A DNA stretch of 64,000 nt from Siphonodentalium dalli (GCA_032622095.1 CP136065.1:36926732-36990731); one strand, 5' to 3'; counted from the stretch's first letter, positions 47,900 through 59,052 are shown. The notes: a model not told the origin generated them from the letters alone. Made by a program: numbers and translations.

Positions 47900-48873
47900 A
47901 TAACAATTTTTTATCAACTTTTCTTTCATTCTTTAACTATTTTTATCATTTTTTTTTATCATTTTTTATAATTTTTTCTTACATTCTTTAAAATTTTCAT
48001 CATTTTTTTTTACCTTTTTTTTTATCTTTTTTTCTTGCACTCTATAACCAATTTTATAATTGTTATGACTTTTGTCTTACATTCAACATAATTTAAAGGG
48101 CTACCGACGGGTCAATCTGTATGGGGCGCGGTGTATTCGGATGGCATGCAGCTGTAGAAGCTGGTTTGATTTCCGACCAATGCGGATTTGTGGGTCAAGG
48201 GTATAATCGAGGACTTTAACCATTCATATGGGAATTGTTCAGATACTAAATTAAGCATCCGACCATATGTCGTTCGTCTAACTTATTATCTGATCATTTC
48301 TCAACAATGAATACGGAGTGCGCTGCTGTGTGGATCATCTCCATATCGCAATCTTGGAATTTATGTCCCTTGGGACATTACATCGTTTACAAGATCAAAG
48401 GCAGGACATACGAAATGAATCCCACATTTGATGGTTTACTAAGCAATCTTCTATTTCGAGAGGATATCTGGCAACTCATCTTGAGTGGTTTTCTCGTGTT
48501 CAGCAAAAACAGCCCGAATCTCAAACATTGTCTGGGTACCCTATTAACAGATTATAATAAGAAGCGATTACTTGCTGACCCCTCTTCAACATATCATATG
48601 TATCGTCCCAGTCTCTTAGAAATGCGTCACTGTGTTTACGAGATGTACCGTTGAGCTGTTTGAAGAGCAGCGCCTGTGCGATCAGGGCCATTGGTTAGCT
48701 GGAGAAGTAAACAACTTAATGCCAGTGATCTAAGTGATCTGCGACTTAGCTTCTCGTCGAGTTAAAGTGTTGTAGAAATGTTCTGTTTCAGCACTGATAG
48801 TCACCGTCAGGTTGAATGAACCCAGTCTGGGATGAGTGTTCCCTTTGGCGGAATACATAAATGCTAACCCTGT

Positions 48874-48948
48874 GCCAATGTATTCTCTTATGTATGCGAG
48901 TCGACCATAGGTCACCTCGTATATATATGTATAAGAGAATGCATTGGC
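48874..48948. repeat. DH hairpin in tandem unit 6
   Basis: The right arm has an extra TATATG (CGTATATATATGTATAAGAG). Confidence 0.9.
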
Positions 48949-49353
48949 CTGACAATTTTTTGTCAAATTTTCTTACATTCTTTAACATTTTTTATAAATT
49001 TCTTTTATCATTTTTTATAATTTTTTCTTACATTCTTTAACAATTTTCATAAAAAAAATTTCATTTTTTCTTACATTCAATAACAAATGATATCATTTTT
49101 GTGACTCTTTTCTTACATTCTATAACAAATATTTATCATTTTTTCTTATATTCTTTAACAGTTTTATCATTTTTTCTGACATTCTTTAACAATTTTATCA
49201 TTTTTCTATCATTTTTTCTTACATTCTTTATCAACTTTTATCATTATGAAATGACCCAGCCGTAAAAAGATCACCGATCAGCATAACAACCCTCGTAGTT
49301 TCATCTGGGATGACAGTGTTCCCTTTGGCGGAATACATAAATGTTAACCCTGT

Positions 49354-49422
49354 GCCAATGCATTCTCTTATATATACGAGTCGACCATAGGTCGCCTCGC
49401 ATATATTAGAGAATGCATTGGC
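49354..49422. repeat. DH hairpin after tandem unit 6
   Basis: Nearly complete palindrome preceded by the same GGCGGAATACATAAATGTTA lead-in, showing that a partial unit was duplicated again. Confidence 0.92.
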
Positions 49423-49580
49423 CTAACAATGTTTTATCAATTTTTCTTACATTCTTTAAAATGTTCATCATTTGTCTTTCATTTTTTATAATTTTTTCTT
49501 ACACTTTTTTCGTACATTCAACATGCTTTGAAGGGCTACCAATGTGTCAATCTGTATGGGGCGCAGTGTATTCGGATGAA

Positions 49581-50827
49581 TATTCTGATTGGTTCCATGG
49601 TTGGCTGACATGCGCGGACGTAACATGTTCGATTCCATGCTATTTGTTTCAGATAATCGAAAGCGTAGCTATTCTAAGTATACGTATGCTGGTTTCACAG
49701 TGATTAGTCTGGGTTCAAGTCTCGGTTTTCAGACTTTAAAGGGCCATTTTCGAATGACCAAAGTACATTTACACAACATATTCAATATTATATACCATTT
49801 AGAAGAGGAACCAACTATATATATTCTACCAAAATACAGAACAGCTTTGGCCCAGGAGTGTCCACCAAGTGATTTACCCTAAGACTTCCCCCGTTACTTA
49901 TCCCCGAATGCAACATAATTCACAGCTAAGAGATAGAGTAATTCCCCTTCCATTAAGAATAATGGTAGTATAGATCATATCGAAATTAAGCACAAAACAC
50001 ACGTCGGTATATTGACAAAAACAATATGTTCACAGTTTATCCTGCCGGATATGTTGATAATACACTCGTTTGGAGCTTCCTCTTCAAATGGTATATAATA
50101 TGGAATATGTTGTATATAATGTGATCTGGGGATTCTAAAATGAAGTGGGCCTTTAATATATATATCAGAGTTATGGAGGCAAGAACGCGGTATGACCGTT
50201 CATTGCTTCAAATGTGCTTAAGAGGGAGGTCAATTTCCATGCAAATCTCCGGGGCAATATTTACAGAGTTGGATATACTTCTGAGTGTGACTTGATGTTG
50301 TACTGGACACAACAGGCATTCATCTGGTGGTTCCGCTTGGTAAATTATAAAATTTTGCAATAAATATATTTTTGAGAATTATTTTCTGGAATTACATCAC
50401 TTGACCTACATTTGAAAAATCAATATAAAATTCAAAACTAAATACACCAACATTATAATGAAACAAGTTCTAAGCGGACCCGCCAGGTAAATACCGGATG
50501 TTTCCAATACCAAATCAAGTGACACTTAGAAGTATGTGCAAATATGTAACTTTTGCTCAGCAGATTTGCATGGAAAACCCATTCAAAATTGGTCGCTTGA
50601 CCTCCCACTTAATTCAGTGAGCGTGAACAAATTCTCAGTTCTTCTCTAATTGGCAATGTATCGATCGGAATGACACATTGGGATGTCCCTCAACTCAGAT
50701 CAAGCTTGAAACGATTTGTTTGTTTCGAAAACAATATGTTAAAGAATCTACACCATCTTCAATACAGTGAGGTAAAGCAATAACACTACTATTGCCGGAT
50801 ACATCCAAGTCAGACTACCACACACAG
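49581..50827. other. Unassigned region
   Basis: The most unique-looking 1.2 kb of the right half. Small frames such as 49589-49882 show no motif. I see no gene, RNA or repeat. Confidence 0.4.
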
Positions 50828-51168
50828 GTTAGCCATATATCCAGTTCCACCACCATTATTTGTACGTTAGCAATCTTCCTATGTGCAGTTCAACCACCGA
50901 TATCATTACGTTAGCCATCTACCCAGTTCCACCACCAATATATCTACGTTAGTCATCTATCCATTTCCACCACCAATATTTCTACGTTAGCCAATTACCA
51001 ACTTCAACCACCAATATTTCTACGTTAGCCAATTACCCACTCCAACCACCACTATTTCTACGTTAGCCAATTACCCACTTCAACCACCAATATTTCTACG
51101 TTAACTATAAACCAGTTCCACCACCAATATATGTACGTTATCCATAAACCAGTTGCACCATAAATATT
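50828..51168. repeat. ~38-40-bp tandem repeat
   Basis: About eight diverged units of 'TACGTTAGCCAATTACCCA..TTCCACCACCAATATTTC'. Confidence 0.92.
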
Positions 51169-51558
51169 GTGCAAACAATAAAGTATGTAAAACATCACCA
51201 CCAAGAAGACATAATATACGCAGTTCGAATTTATATATCAGCACTGTATCGACGTTGACGTCATCGTGCTATGGCGGGTGTACATGTACTTGATCGGCAT
51301 TTGTTTTGACACGTCGCGATCGTATATTTAAGTAACCTCGTGACTCCAGCCAATTTATCACCGCGCCTCAGTCGTATGATCTACAGAAAATTTATTTAAC
51401 TAAAATTGATTTTTGTCATCTCTAAGTGTGTTTTAGAAATTCCCAAAGGGGAATGACGTCACATAGCGCGTAATCCTGTTTGGAAGTCACTGATATAAGA
51501 CCAGCATCGTCAAAATCCTGGTTTCCGATTACTCAATATGTATCCCACATGACTAAAT
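51169..51558. other. Unassigned region
   Basis: No gene or repeat recognised. Confidence 0.4.
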
Positions 51559-51797
51559 TTAACCCGTTCTCTAGCAAATGATTTCTTCCACTCATATTGA
51601 AAGATTCATCTGGAGCTCGCTGTTTTTTCATGACAATTAAGCAGCCGATACATAATAACAGAGCAGAATGTGTCATATCTATTGGAGGGAGATGTTCACA
51701 TAATAAGTTCAACACACGATCTTTTTTTGAACTTATTATCTGAACATTTTCCAAGGGATAACTACTAGTCAATGAGTATTTAGTACGAAAGGGTTAA
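51559..51797. mobile_element. TTAA MITE, family F, copy 2
   Basis: [TTAA]CCCGTTCTCTAGCAAATG on the left and TATTTAGTACGAAAGGG[TTAA] on the right. The internal hairpin 51692-51752 (GATGTTCACATAATAAGTTC...GAACTTATTATCTGAACAT) matches the foldback at 5400-5450 and in the 42-49 kb units. Confidence 0.75.
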
Positions 51798-52069
51798 GGC
51801 GGTGTGGTGTGTCTTACTGATTGGGTCTTGTGTTGCCAACGGAACGCTATAATGGAAGACAGTAAAATATACGCTTCAAATGAACATAGCTCATTTGAAC
51901 ATCCAACGTATGTCAACTTAATATAGATGGAGATTTATGTTTATAAATACAGAAAATACCTTTCTAAATGCCTTATATACTTCGACAAATACTTGCCAAA
52001 ACCATGCAGAGCAATTTTCCAGCTTTGTTTCAATTGTTCGCATATATATATATAATTGAGGCAAACACG

Positions 52070-52130
52070 CTTCACGTATTTACCATATCAGCAATACACT
52101 GACAAGGAACGCCCTTTATTGTTCGATTTA
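52070..52130. repeat. Fragment of repeat D / AGGYACG family
   Basis: TATTTACCATATCAGCAATA, ACTGACAAGGAACGC and CCTTTATTGTTC match 20950-21010. Confidence 0.55.
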
Positions 52131-52136
52131 AAAACT

Positions 52137-52305
52137 ATAAATAGAGGATATGAAATGAGTGTTTCTCTCATATGATATTTATGAAACGAGTCTAAGAATT
52201 TTCAGTTTTCTCGAGCCTCCGGCGAGAGAAAACTGAAAAATCGTGACGAGTTTCATAAATGTCATATGAGAGAAACACGAATTACATATTCTATTTATCA
52301 TATGA
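52137..52305. mobile_element. Long palindrome element (~165 bp)
   Basis: ATAAATAGAGGATATG...CATATTCTATTTAT ends. Arms pair over about 75 bp (GTTTCTCTCATATGA with TCATATGAGAGAAAC; TTTATGAAACGAGT; TTTTCAGTTTTCTCGAG with CGAGAGAAAACTGAAAA). The right-end words CGAATTACATATTCTATTTA recur at 52517-52536, perhaps a second element end. Confidence 0.92.
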
Positions 52306-53190
52306 CACCTATAAATTGATTATGGTGTCCAACACGCACACAAATCACTAAATAGCTATACGACATCGGCAGCAAAAGGTTAATGTGACGTCACTTCATT
52401 GCACCGGAAGCCCAATTACACCTGGTGAACTAGCAGAAATAATATGCACGCGAAGATATAGTGCGCTATTCTGTTCTCAGTTTGTGACATTATATCGTAT
52501 GTTTATTAGATAAATACGAATTACATATTCTATTTATCGTATAGCAATGTCCAAAACTATATATTTCAAGATTATAATTGCGAGAATTTCGGCATCGCGT
52601 TGATTGACGCGCACGAATTTGACCTGCATTTAGTTAGAGATGCGGCTTGGCCCCGGCTGCCTTTCAGCCAATCAGAACACACTTTTTGTCAACAAACCAA
52701 TCAAATTATCGGAAGGTGATATGAACTAATAATTGATATGAAATTGATTTATGACATACTTTCCAACGTAAATAATGATTGAGACATATGATAATTAGAG
52801 ATATCACCGGACTGCGGCAAATAAAGTCCATATAATAGTATTTGACGTATGTTCGACTTATTTAAACCCTCCCGGAACCGGTCCGTTTGTTGGTAACGAA
52901 GCGAGCATAAATTGAAATTTAAAACCAAGTGCTTTTAAAAATACATCGTAAGCATATAATAATGGTCCTGCGAATTTCCTATGATACTGTTGGTATTGCT
53001 GAATTGTTAATATGCCGGGTAGGGCAAAGTGATACTGTTAAGAACAAGACAGTCAATGACTGGGGTCCTCTCACCAGACTGTAAAGACGGAGAAGACTGT
53101 GACTCTGACTACAAACGTCAGTACTTGACAAATCACTTTAAAACAAACAGTTCTGTAAACGGGGACAAATGGAGAGGGTCTTCGTTGAAC
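52306..53190. other. Unassigned region
   Basis: No gene recognised. The 86-codon frame starting at 53029 begins with a Cys/Asp-rich stretch (DCKDGEDCDSDYKRQYL) that looks protein-like, but I cannot place it and it has no splice support. A TTTTAAAACAAACAG-like run follows. Confidence 0.3.
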
Positions 53191-53194
53191 CTTG

Positions 53195-53335
53195 GGGAAT
53201 ATCGGGTGTCCACCTTGAAATTTCCAACTACACACCCTTCCCCTCACCCAATAGATCATTGCCCATTACTTCCAACTGAACCGAACTAAGTTACAACTGG
53301 TACTTCAAGATTCCAACTGTTGGAAATTTATCAAA
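53195..53335 (+). repeat. Dispersed repeat H, copy 2
   Basis: Partner of 33955-34095 (see shared words there). Confidence 0.6.
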
Positions 53336-53969
53336 TCCTTACTGATAATACCGTTATATATCAAAATTATTACATGTAATATAATATTCTATATTCAAGT
53401 ATCAAACCTGAATTGATAGGGTGGGTGCGGGAGTGTTACATCTCCTATCTCTGCCCCTATTTGAACCAATTGTAAATCCCAATCTGTGAGATTCATTGAT
53501 CTAGTAATTTCAAAGGGTATATTATAGAAGTTAATGTGAGTTCATTTTAATTAAAATAAGTTACAAACTTTAGGGAAGGGTTATCAACATGGCACCTCTG
53601 ATAAATGTTCCTTGAAATCTTCGGCATAGTAAATAAGACATCATTATCACAGATGAAAAGGAGTTAATAGCCTATATAAACATAATGTTTAACGCCTGCC
53701 TGTGCAACTGCATAGAAAACAGCACATATGAATTAATCTAATTTAAATTGAATCTCATTACATCTACAAGTGGCAATGGGGAGAATGGCAGACAGACAAC
53801 TTTAAATTGTTGTTAGTGAAGGAGATGACTTAAATATTGGCATTAGGAGTGTAAAGAACATTTGTAACATGGGTACATGCACTTACTTGACCCTTCAACT
53901 GGCAAGGGTAATGATCTGTTTGGTCGTGATTTTCTCCCAGACCCCTGGATCGAGCTCAACTAAATTTGG
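53336..53969. other. Unassigned region
   Basis: AT-rich; no gene or repeat recognised. Confidence 0.4.
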
Positions 53970-54725
53970 TGGGGGTGAGTCGGTGTACCCTGGCGGATGT
54001 TATAACGTGGGGGTGAGTCGGTGTACCCTGGCGGATGTTATAACGTGGTTAGGGGGTGAGTCGGTGTACCCTGGCGGATGTTATAACGTGGTTAGGGGGT
54101 GAGTCGGTGTACCCTGGCGGATGTTATAACGTGGTTAGGGGGTGAGTCGGTGTACCCTGACGGATGTTATAACGTGGTTAGGGGGTGAGTCGGTGTACCC
54201 TGGCGGATGTTATAACGTGGTTAGGGGGTGAGTCGGTGTACCCTGGCGGATGTTATAACGTGGTTAGGGGGTGAGTCGGTGTACCCTGGCGGATGTTATA
54301 ACGTGGTTAGGGGGTGAGTCGGTGTACCCTGGCGGATGTTATAACGTGGTTAGGGGGTGAGTCGGTGTACCCTGACGGATGTTATAACGTGGTTAGGGGG
54401 TGAGTCGGTGTACCCTGGCGGATGTTATAACGTGGTTAGGGGGTGAGTCGGTGTACCCTGGCGGATGTTATAACGTGGTTAGGGGGTGAGTCGGTGTACC
54501 CTGGCGGATGTTATAACGTGGTTAGGGGGTGAGTCGGTGTACCCTGGCGGATGTTATAACGTGGTTAGGGGGTGAGTCGGTGTTCCCTGGCGGATGTTAT
54601 AACGTGGGGGTGAGTCGGTGTACCCTGGCGGATGTTATAACGTGGGGGTGAGTCGGTGTACCCTGGCGGATGTTATAACGTGGGGGTGAGTCGGTGTACC
54701 CTGGCGGATGTTACAACGTGGTTAG
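53970..54725. repeat. 43-bp minisatellite
   Basis: About 18 units, GGGGGTGAGTCGGTGTACCC then TGGCGGATGTTATAACGTGG and TTA. Unit 1 and the last three are 38-bp forms lacking the TTAGG link. The remainder are almost identical, with only TGACGG and TGTTCC variants, which implies recent homogenisation. Confidence 0.97.
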
Positions 54726-54829
54726 TTTTTCAACAACAAAAAATTCATATAAAAAACAATTGACCAAGAGTATAATCTAAAAACAAAATAATGTTTGTTT
54801 TGGTTAAATTGAGCAAGGAATTAAATCTA

Positions 54830-55180
54830 AACTTTTCCTTTAAAGATATGACACTGGCTCCATCCATGTTTGCGCAGTGACCCAATTCTAACAACTCTAA
54901 ACCCCAGTAACCCAAGGACCATTCATACCAAATATAAACTAAATAGGCAAAATGGTTCTTGAGAAGTTGTTTTAAGAATTACCATGAAGGGAAAGAGTTA
55001 GGGCCCTGACTTAGCAACTATTTGACTTGGTGACCTCATTTTAACTAATCTGAATGCGAGTCACCCAGGGAGCACCCACACCAAATATGAACCAATTCGG
55101 TCTTATAGTTCTGGAGAAGATGTTTAAAGAATTGTTGACGGACGGATGGACAGACGGACGACGGAAAAGAAGCTAAAAAG
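54830..55180 (+). repeat. Dispersed repeat with two diverged ~150-bp units
   Basis: CATACCAAATATAAACTAAATAGG...TTCTTGAGAAG.TGTTTTAAGAATT and CACACCAAATATGAACCAATTCGG...TTCTGGAGAAGATGTTTAAAGAATT are parallel. It ends in GACGGACGGATGGACAGACGG-like sequence. The pattern is of the kind widespread in molluscan genomes (from memory, not searched). Confidence 0.65.
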
Positions 55181-55181
55181 T

Positions 55182-55440
55182 ACTCGAGTTGTTCAAATCA
55201 GATAAACGGCGCGAAAATGACAATTTAATTAACCCTTTGATGAGTGATGACTAACAATATTTACCTTGATCTTGTAAGTCAGTGAATTCTCTTATATATG
55301 CGAGGCGACCTATGGTCGACTCGCATATATAACAGAATGCACTGACACAGGGTCTTTAATGCTGCACCAGCGTAGCTCCAGTCATGAAAGCGTTAATTAA
55401 ATTGTCATTTTCGCGCCGTTTAGCTGATTTGAACACGAGT
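55182..55440. mobile_element. Foldback element with central DH hairpin
   Basis: Outer arms ACTCGAGTTGTTCAAATCAG, AAACGGCGCGAAAATGACAA and TTTAATTAACCCTTTGATGA are inverted at 55375-55440. Within them [TTAA]CCCTTTGATGAG (55229) and TCATGAAAGCG[TTAA] (to 55396) look like piggyBac-type ends. The only interior structure is one DH hairpin. Confidence 0.88.
55278..55346. repeat. DH hairpin, GTCAGTG/CACTGAC variant
   Basis: The arm ends read GTCAGTG and CACTGAC where most copies have GCCAATG and CATTGGC: three paired positions changed with pairing kept at the ends. Confidence 0.93.
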
Positions 55441-55530
55441 AAAACCCACTATATGCATAAAACATTCAAAACATGTATATCGTTAACTATTATGATAATG
55501 GATCCGGATGTGCCGGTTATTACAAACCGG

Positions 55531-56982
55531 ACATATATGGGATGCAGACACTACATGGCATATGTGGGATGCAGACACTACATGACATATGTGGGATGCA
55601 GACACTACATGGCATATATGGGGTGCAGACACTACATGACATATGTGGGATGCAGACACTACATGACATATGTGGGATGCAGACACTACATGTCATATAT
55701 GGGGTGCAGACACTACATGGCATATATGGGGTGCAGACACTACATGTCATATATGGGGTGCAGACACTACATGGCATATATGTGGTGCAGACACTACATG
55801 ACATATGGGATACAGACACTACATGACATATGGGATGTAGACACTACATGACATATGTGGGATGCAGACACTACATGGCATATATGGGATGCAGACACTA
55901 CATGGCATATATGGGATGCAGACACTACATGGCATATATGGGGTGCAGACACTACATGGCATATATGGGATACAGACACTACATGACATATGTGGGATGC
56001 AGACACTACATGGCATATATGGGGTGCAGACACTACATGGCATATATGGGATACAGACACTACATGACATATGTGGGATGCAGACACTACATGGCATATG
56101 TGGGATGCAGACACTACATGTCATATATGGGGTGCAGACACTACATGGCATATATGGGGTGCAGACACTACATGACATATATGGGATACAGACACTACAT
56201 GACATATATGGGATGTAGACACTACATGACATATGTGGGATGCAGACACTACATGACATATGTGGGATGCAGACACTACATGGCATATATGGGATGCAGA
56301 CACTACATGGCATATATGGGATACAGACACTACATGACATATGTGGGATGCAGACACTACATGGCATATATGGGGTGCAGACACTACATGACATATATGG
56401 GATGCAGACACTACATGGCATATATGGGGTGCAGACACTACATGACATATGTGGGATGCAGACACTACATGTCATATATGGGGTGCAGACACTACATGGC
56501 ATATATGGGGTGCAGACACTACATGACATATATGGGATACAGACACTACATGACATATATGGGATGTAGACACTACATGACATATGTGGGATGCAGACAC
56601 TACATGGCATATATGGGATGCAGACACTACATGGCATATATGGGATGCAGACACTACATGGCATATATGGGGTGCAGACACTACATGGCATATATGGGAT
56701 ACAGACAATACATGACATATGTGGGATGCAGACACTACATGGCATATATGGGGTGCAGACACTACATGGCATATATGGGATACAGACACTACATGACATA
56801 TGTGGGATGCAGACACTACATGGCATATATGGGGTGCAGACACTACATGGCATATATGGGGTGCAGACACTACATGGCATATATGGGGTGCAGACACTAC
56901 ATGACATATATGGGATGTAGACACTACATGACATATATGGGATGTAGACACTACATGACATATATGGGATGTAGACACTACT
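55531..56982. repeat. 27-bp minisatellite, main block
   Basis: About 54 units of CATATATGGGATGCAGACAC + TACATGG, varying at a few positions (GGG[A/G]TGCAG, ATAT/GTGT, CATGG/CATGA/CATGT, GATACAG, GATGTAG). Variants recur in blocks (compare 55975-56215 with 56325-56580), a sign of block duplication. Because 27 is a multiple of three, frames of about 390-400 codons are open on both strands (repeat peptides GCRHYMAYM and CSVCIPYMP). These are period artefacts, with no signal peptide or splice sites. Confidence 0.97.
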
Positions 56983-56984
56983 TA

Positions 56985-57125
56985 ATAAATAGAGCATGGC
57001 TTGGAGTGAAATACGCCGATATAGTGCATAGTGAGGTTGTGTAGTTCACGACGCGAAGCGGAGTGAACTACACAACCGCACTATGCACTATATCGGCGTA
57101 TTTCACGACAAGTCATGCTCTAATT
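56985..57125. mobile_element. Long palindrome element (~137 bp)
   Basis: AATAAATAGAGCATGGCTTG...CATGCTCTAATTATT. Arms of ~64 bp pair nearly perfectly (ATACGCCGATATAGTGCATA; GGTTGTGTAGTTCAC with GTGAACTACACAACC), loop GACGCGAAGCGGA. It lies exactly at the right edge of the minisatellite. Confidence 0.95.
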
Positions 57126-57412
57126 ATTATATTGTATCGAACAAATGCAGAAATTTTCAACTTTTACTAAGTTCAGACAATTGATGTTCGCATTACTGAA
57201 GCTTTAATTTGGATCAGCGGCGAAATAACAAGTAGTTTCAGAACAAAGTTTGATGTAGTGTTCGTTACTATTTTTAGTAGTCAAAACTACATATGCATAG
57301 TGCACGATGGGATAGACTTGAAGGCGTAGTATACAACTACGACTAATAGAGTCGAGTAGCCAACCAATCGGAAAGATTGATTTCAATAACAAAGTCACGT
57401 GAGATACAATAT
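57126..57412. other. Unassigned segment between two minisatellite blocks
   Basis: Unique sequence separating the 27-bp repeat blocks; no gene. It contains GGTTGGCTACTC-type short words only. Confidence 0.4.
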
Positions 57413-57611
57413 ATGACATATGTGGGATGCAGACACTACATGACATATATGGGATGCAGGCACTACATGACATATATGGGATGCAGACACTACATGACAT
57501 ATATGGGATGTAGACACTACATGACATATATGGGATGTAGACACTACGTGACATATATGGGATGCAGACACTACATGACATATATGGGATGCAGACACTA
57601 CATGACATATG
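57413..57611. repeat. 27-bp minisatellite, second block
   Basis: About seven more units of the same minisatellite, mostly the CATGACATATATGGGATG variant. Confidence 0.97.
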
Positions 57612-57719
57612 TTCAAGTCGCTCAGATTAGCCAAACACAACGAAAATGACAACTTTAGAAAACAGATAACGGTAGTTATTTCAACAGCATCGATTTGTCA
57701 TGCCAGCATGGTAGAAATA

Positions 57720-57800
57720 CAACAGGACTCACCGGCTCCATAGAAATTCAGCAGGACCCACCAGCATCATATTATTCAGCAGGACCCACCAGCATCGCAT
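57720..57800. repeat. Short tandem repeat ATTCAGCAGGACCCACCAGC
   Basis: Two and a half diverged copies of a ~34-bp unit. Confidence 0.8.
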
Positions 57801-57812
57801 CAGCGTGACAAC

Positions 57813-58359
57813 TTAAAGGAACTCACCTCGATCAGACGGTCCCCGTATCAAGTTACAACAACAACATTTCTTTAAAAATACTCTTTAGTTATCAGAATCG
57901 ATTAATTACAACAAAATAATGCTAACCAGACTAAATCAGTGTCAACTATGGTATAAAATTTCCCAAAACGTATTATTTATCAACATGTTGTTCAACGAAT
58001 TACAGCCGTGTTATCACTTGAGTATCACGAAATTAGGCCATATTACCACTTGAGTTATCCATCTTCATCCGCAATTTTGCCCGAGACCTTCGATTTGACG
58101 ACTTTTTTCCAGGCCAGAAATAAGTGCACATCTCGAGAAATAAAAAAATTCAAATATCGATATATGATCACTCTGAGCTTTCGACTTTTTTCCAGGCCAC
58201 AAATAAGTGCACATCTCGAGAAATAACAAATTTCAATATCGATATCTGATCACTCTGAGCTTTGATTGGTGGGTTCCCAGACTCGAATCAAATATTTGTT
58301 TTGCCCCCTAAGCCAAAGAAATGGTAATTGGGAGCGTTAATTCTGATTATGCATCTTAA
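57813..58359 (+). mobile_element. TTAA MITE, family G, copy 2
   Basis: TTAA at 57813-57816 and 58356-58359; full-length reverse match to 11693-12147. It is ~90 bp longer because of an internal tandem duplication (GACTTTTTTCCAGGCCA.AAA, TAAGTGCACATCTCGAGAAA, CTGATCACTCTGAGCTTT; copies begin near 58099 and 58186). Confidence 0.85.
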
Positions 58360-58513
58360 ACCAGTGGTGATAACCAGCGATATCAATATTGGTATATGTT
58401 GTAACGATGATCAGATCTCGACTTTCACAAACGACGTCAGGACATATTGTCTAACGCCCAAAAGCCAAAATCTGATTATGAGTGCTTATTAATTCGGCGT
58501 CCGAGTGCGGTAG

Positions 58514-58660
58514 GCATGAACCCTTTTCTTACTAAATGGATTCTTGTCATACAAGTCAACATTTGAATGGGTGTGAAATGTCCAGTCGTTTGTACAACTT
58601 TGTAGTAACTATTATCTGTACATCAGGGAACTACTCGTTAGTAAAGAAAGACTTTCGTGT
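58514..58660. mobile_element. Family F MITE, degenerate copy 3
   Basis: AACCCTTTTCTTACTAAATGG at the left and GTTAGTAAAGAAAG at the right; interior ATTATCTGTACATC resembles the family's TTATCTGAACA. Confidence 0.55.
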
Positions 58661-59025
58661 AAAATCGCAACGGGCACCTTTAAAAGGGTAAATTTTAAGA
58701 TATTAAAACATTTTCACTCTCTCTTTATCAGACAAATAAGCGATAATTATTCAATAACTTCTCAGTAAGCTGAACTATAGCTGTCGATATTCCTTCAATC
58801 AATGTATCTTGTGTCACTTGTTGGCGTTAAGTGTTCACAGTCGGTTGACTTCAAATCAGAAAAGAGTATTTCATGAATGTCATGATTCATTTTGTTGGAA
58901 CAATAATTCACTTCATGTTGGAGACTGGTGTTACTCGTGTCGTAATTTAACCCTCCATGACTGGGGCTTCCTGAAATTTTGCGAATACCATAGGGAGCCC
59001 CGCATATTTGATATAATACATTGGG
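58661..59025. other. Unassigned region
   Basis: No gene. CCATAGGGAGCCCCGCATAT at 58988-59007 is an isolated half of the variant hairpin found at 59053. Confidence 0.4.
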
Positions 59026-59052
59026 CTGACAATATGTACCTTGACCTGGTAA

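Larger units (their letters stand above)
41718..49580 (+). repeat. Array of six tandem 1.0-1.9 kb composite units
   Basis: Units start at AGAAACACGGAGTGCG: about 41718, 43036, 44929, 46084, 47273 and, truncated, 48313. Each unit carries, in order: a ~400-bp 'CAATCTTGGAATTTACGTCC...GACTTAGCTTCACG' block; CACCGTCAGGTTGAATGAAC...CCCTTTGGCGGAATACATAA; ACCCTGTG plus a DH hairpin; a T-rich spacer; GAAGGGCTACCGACGGGTC with a tRNA-promoter-like segment; then a foldback (GAAATGTTCAGATA...TATCTGAACATTTC) and a family-F right end (CCATTTAGTAAGGAAAGG). Unit 2 is longer because of palindrome insertions. The last unit breaks up after 49250. The ~400-bp block has open frames of 80-106 codons on both strands in most units, and no family is recognised. 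Confidence 0.9.

Noticed and set aside
53029-53289. 86-codon frame with Cys/Asp-rich start as a gene fragment
   Set aside because: Protein-like by eye for ~20 residues only; no family recognised, and its right part overlaps dispersed repeat H.
53970-54725. CRISPR-like array of regular repeats
   Set aside because: Units are head-to-tail without unique spacers, and the window is eukaryotic.
55819-57044. Open frames of ~390-400 codons on both strands
   Set aside because: They come from the 27-bp repeat period, exist in several frames and both strands, and have only the repeat peptide; no splice sites, signal peptide or family match.
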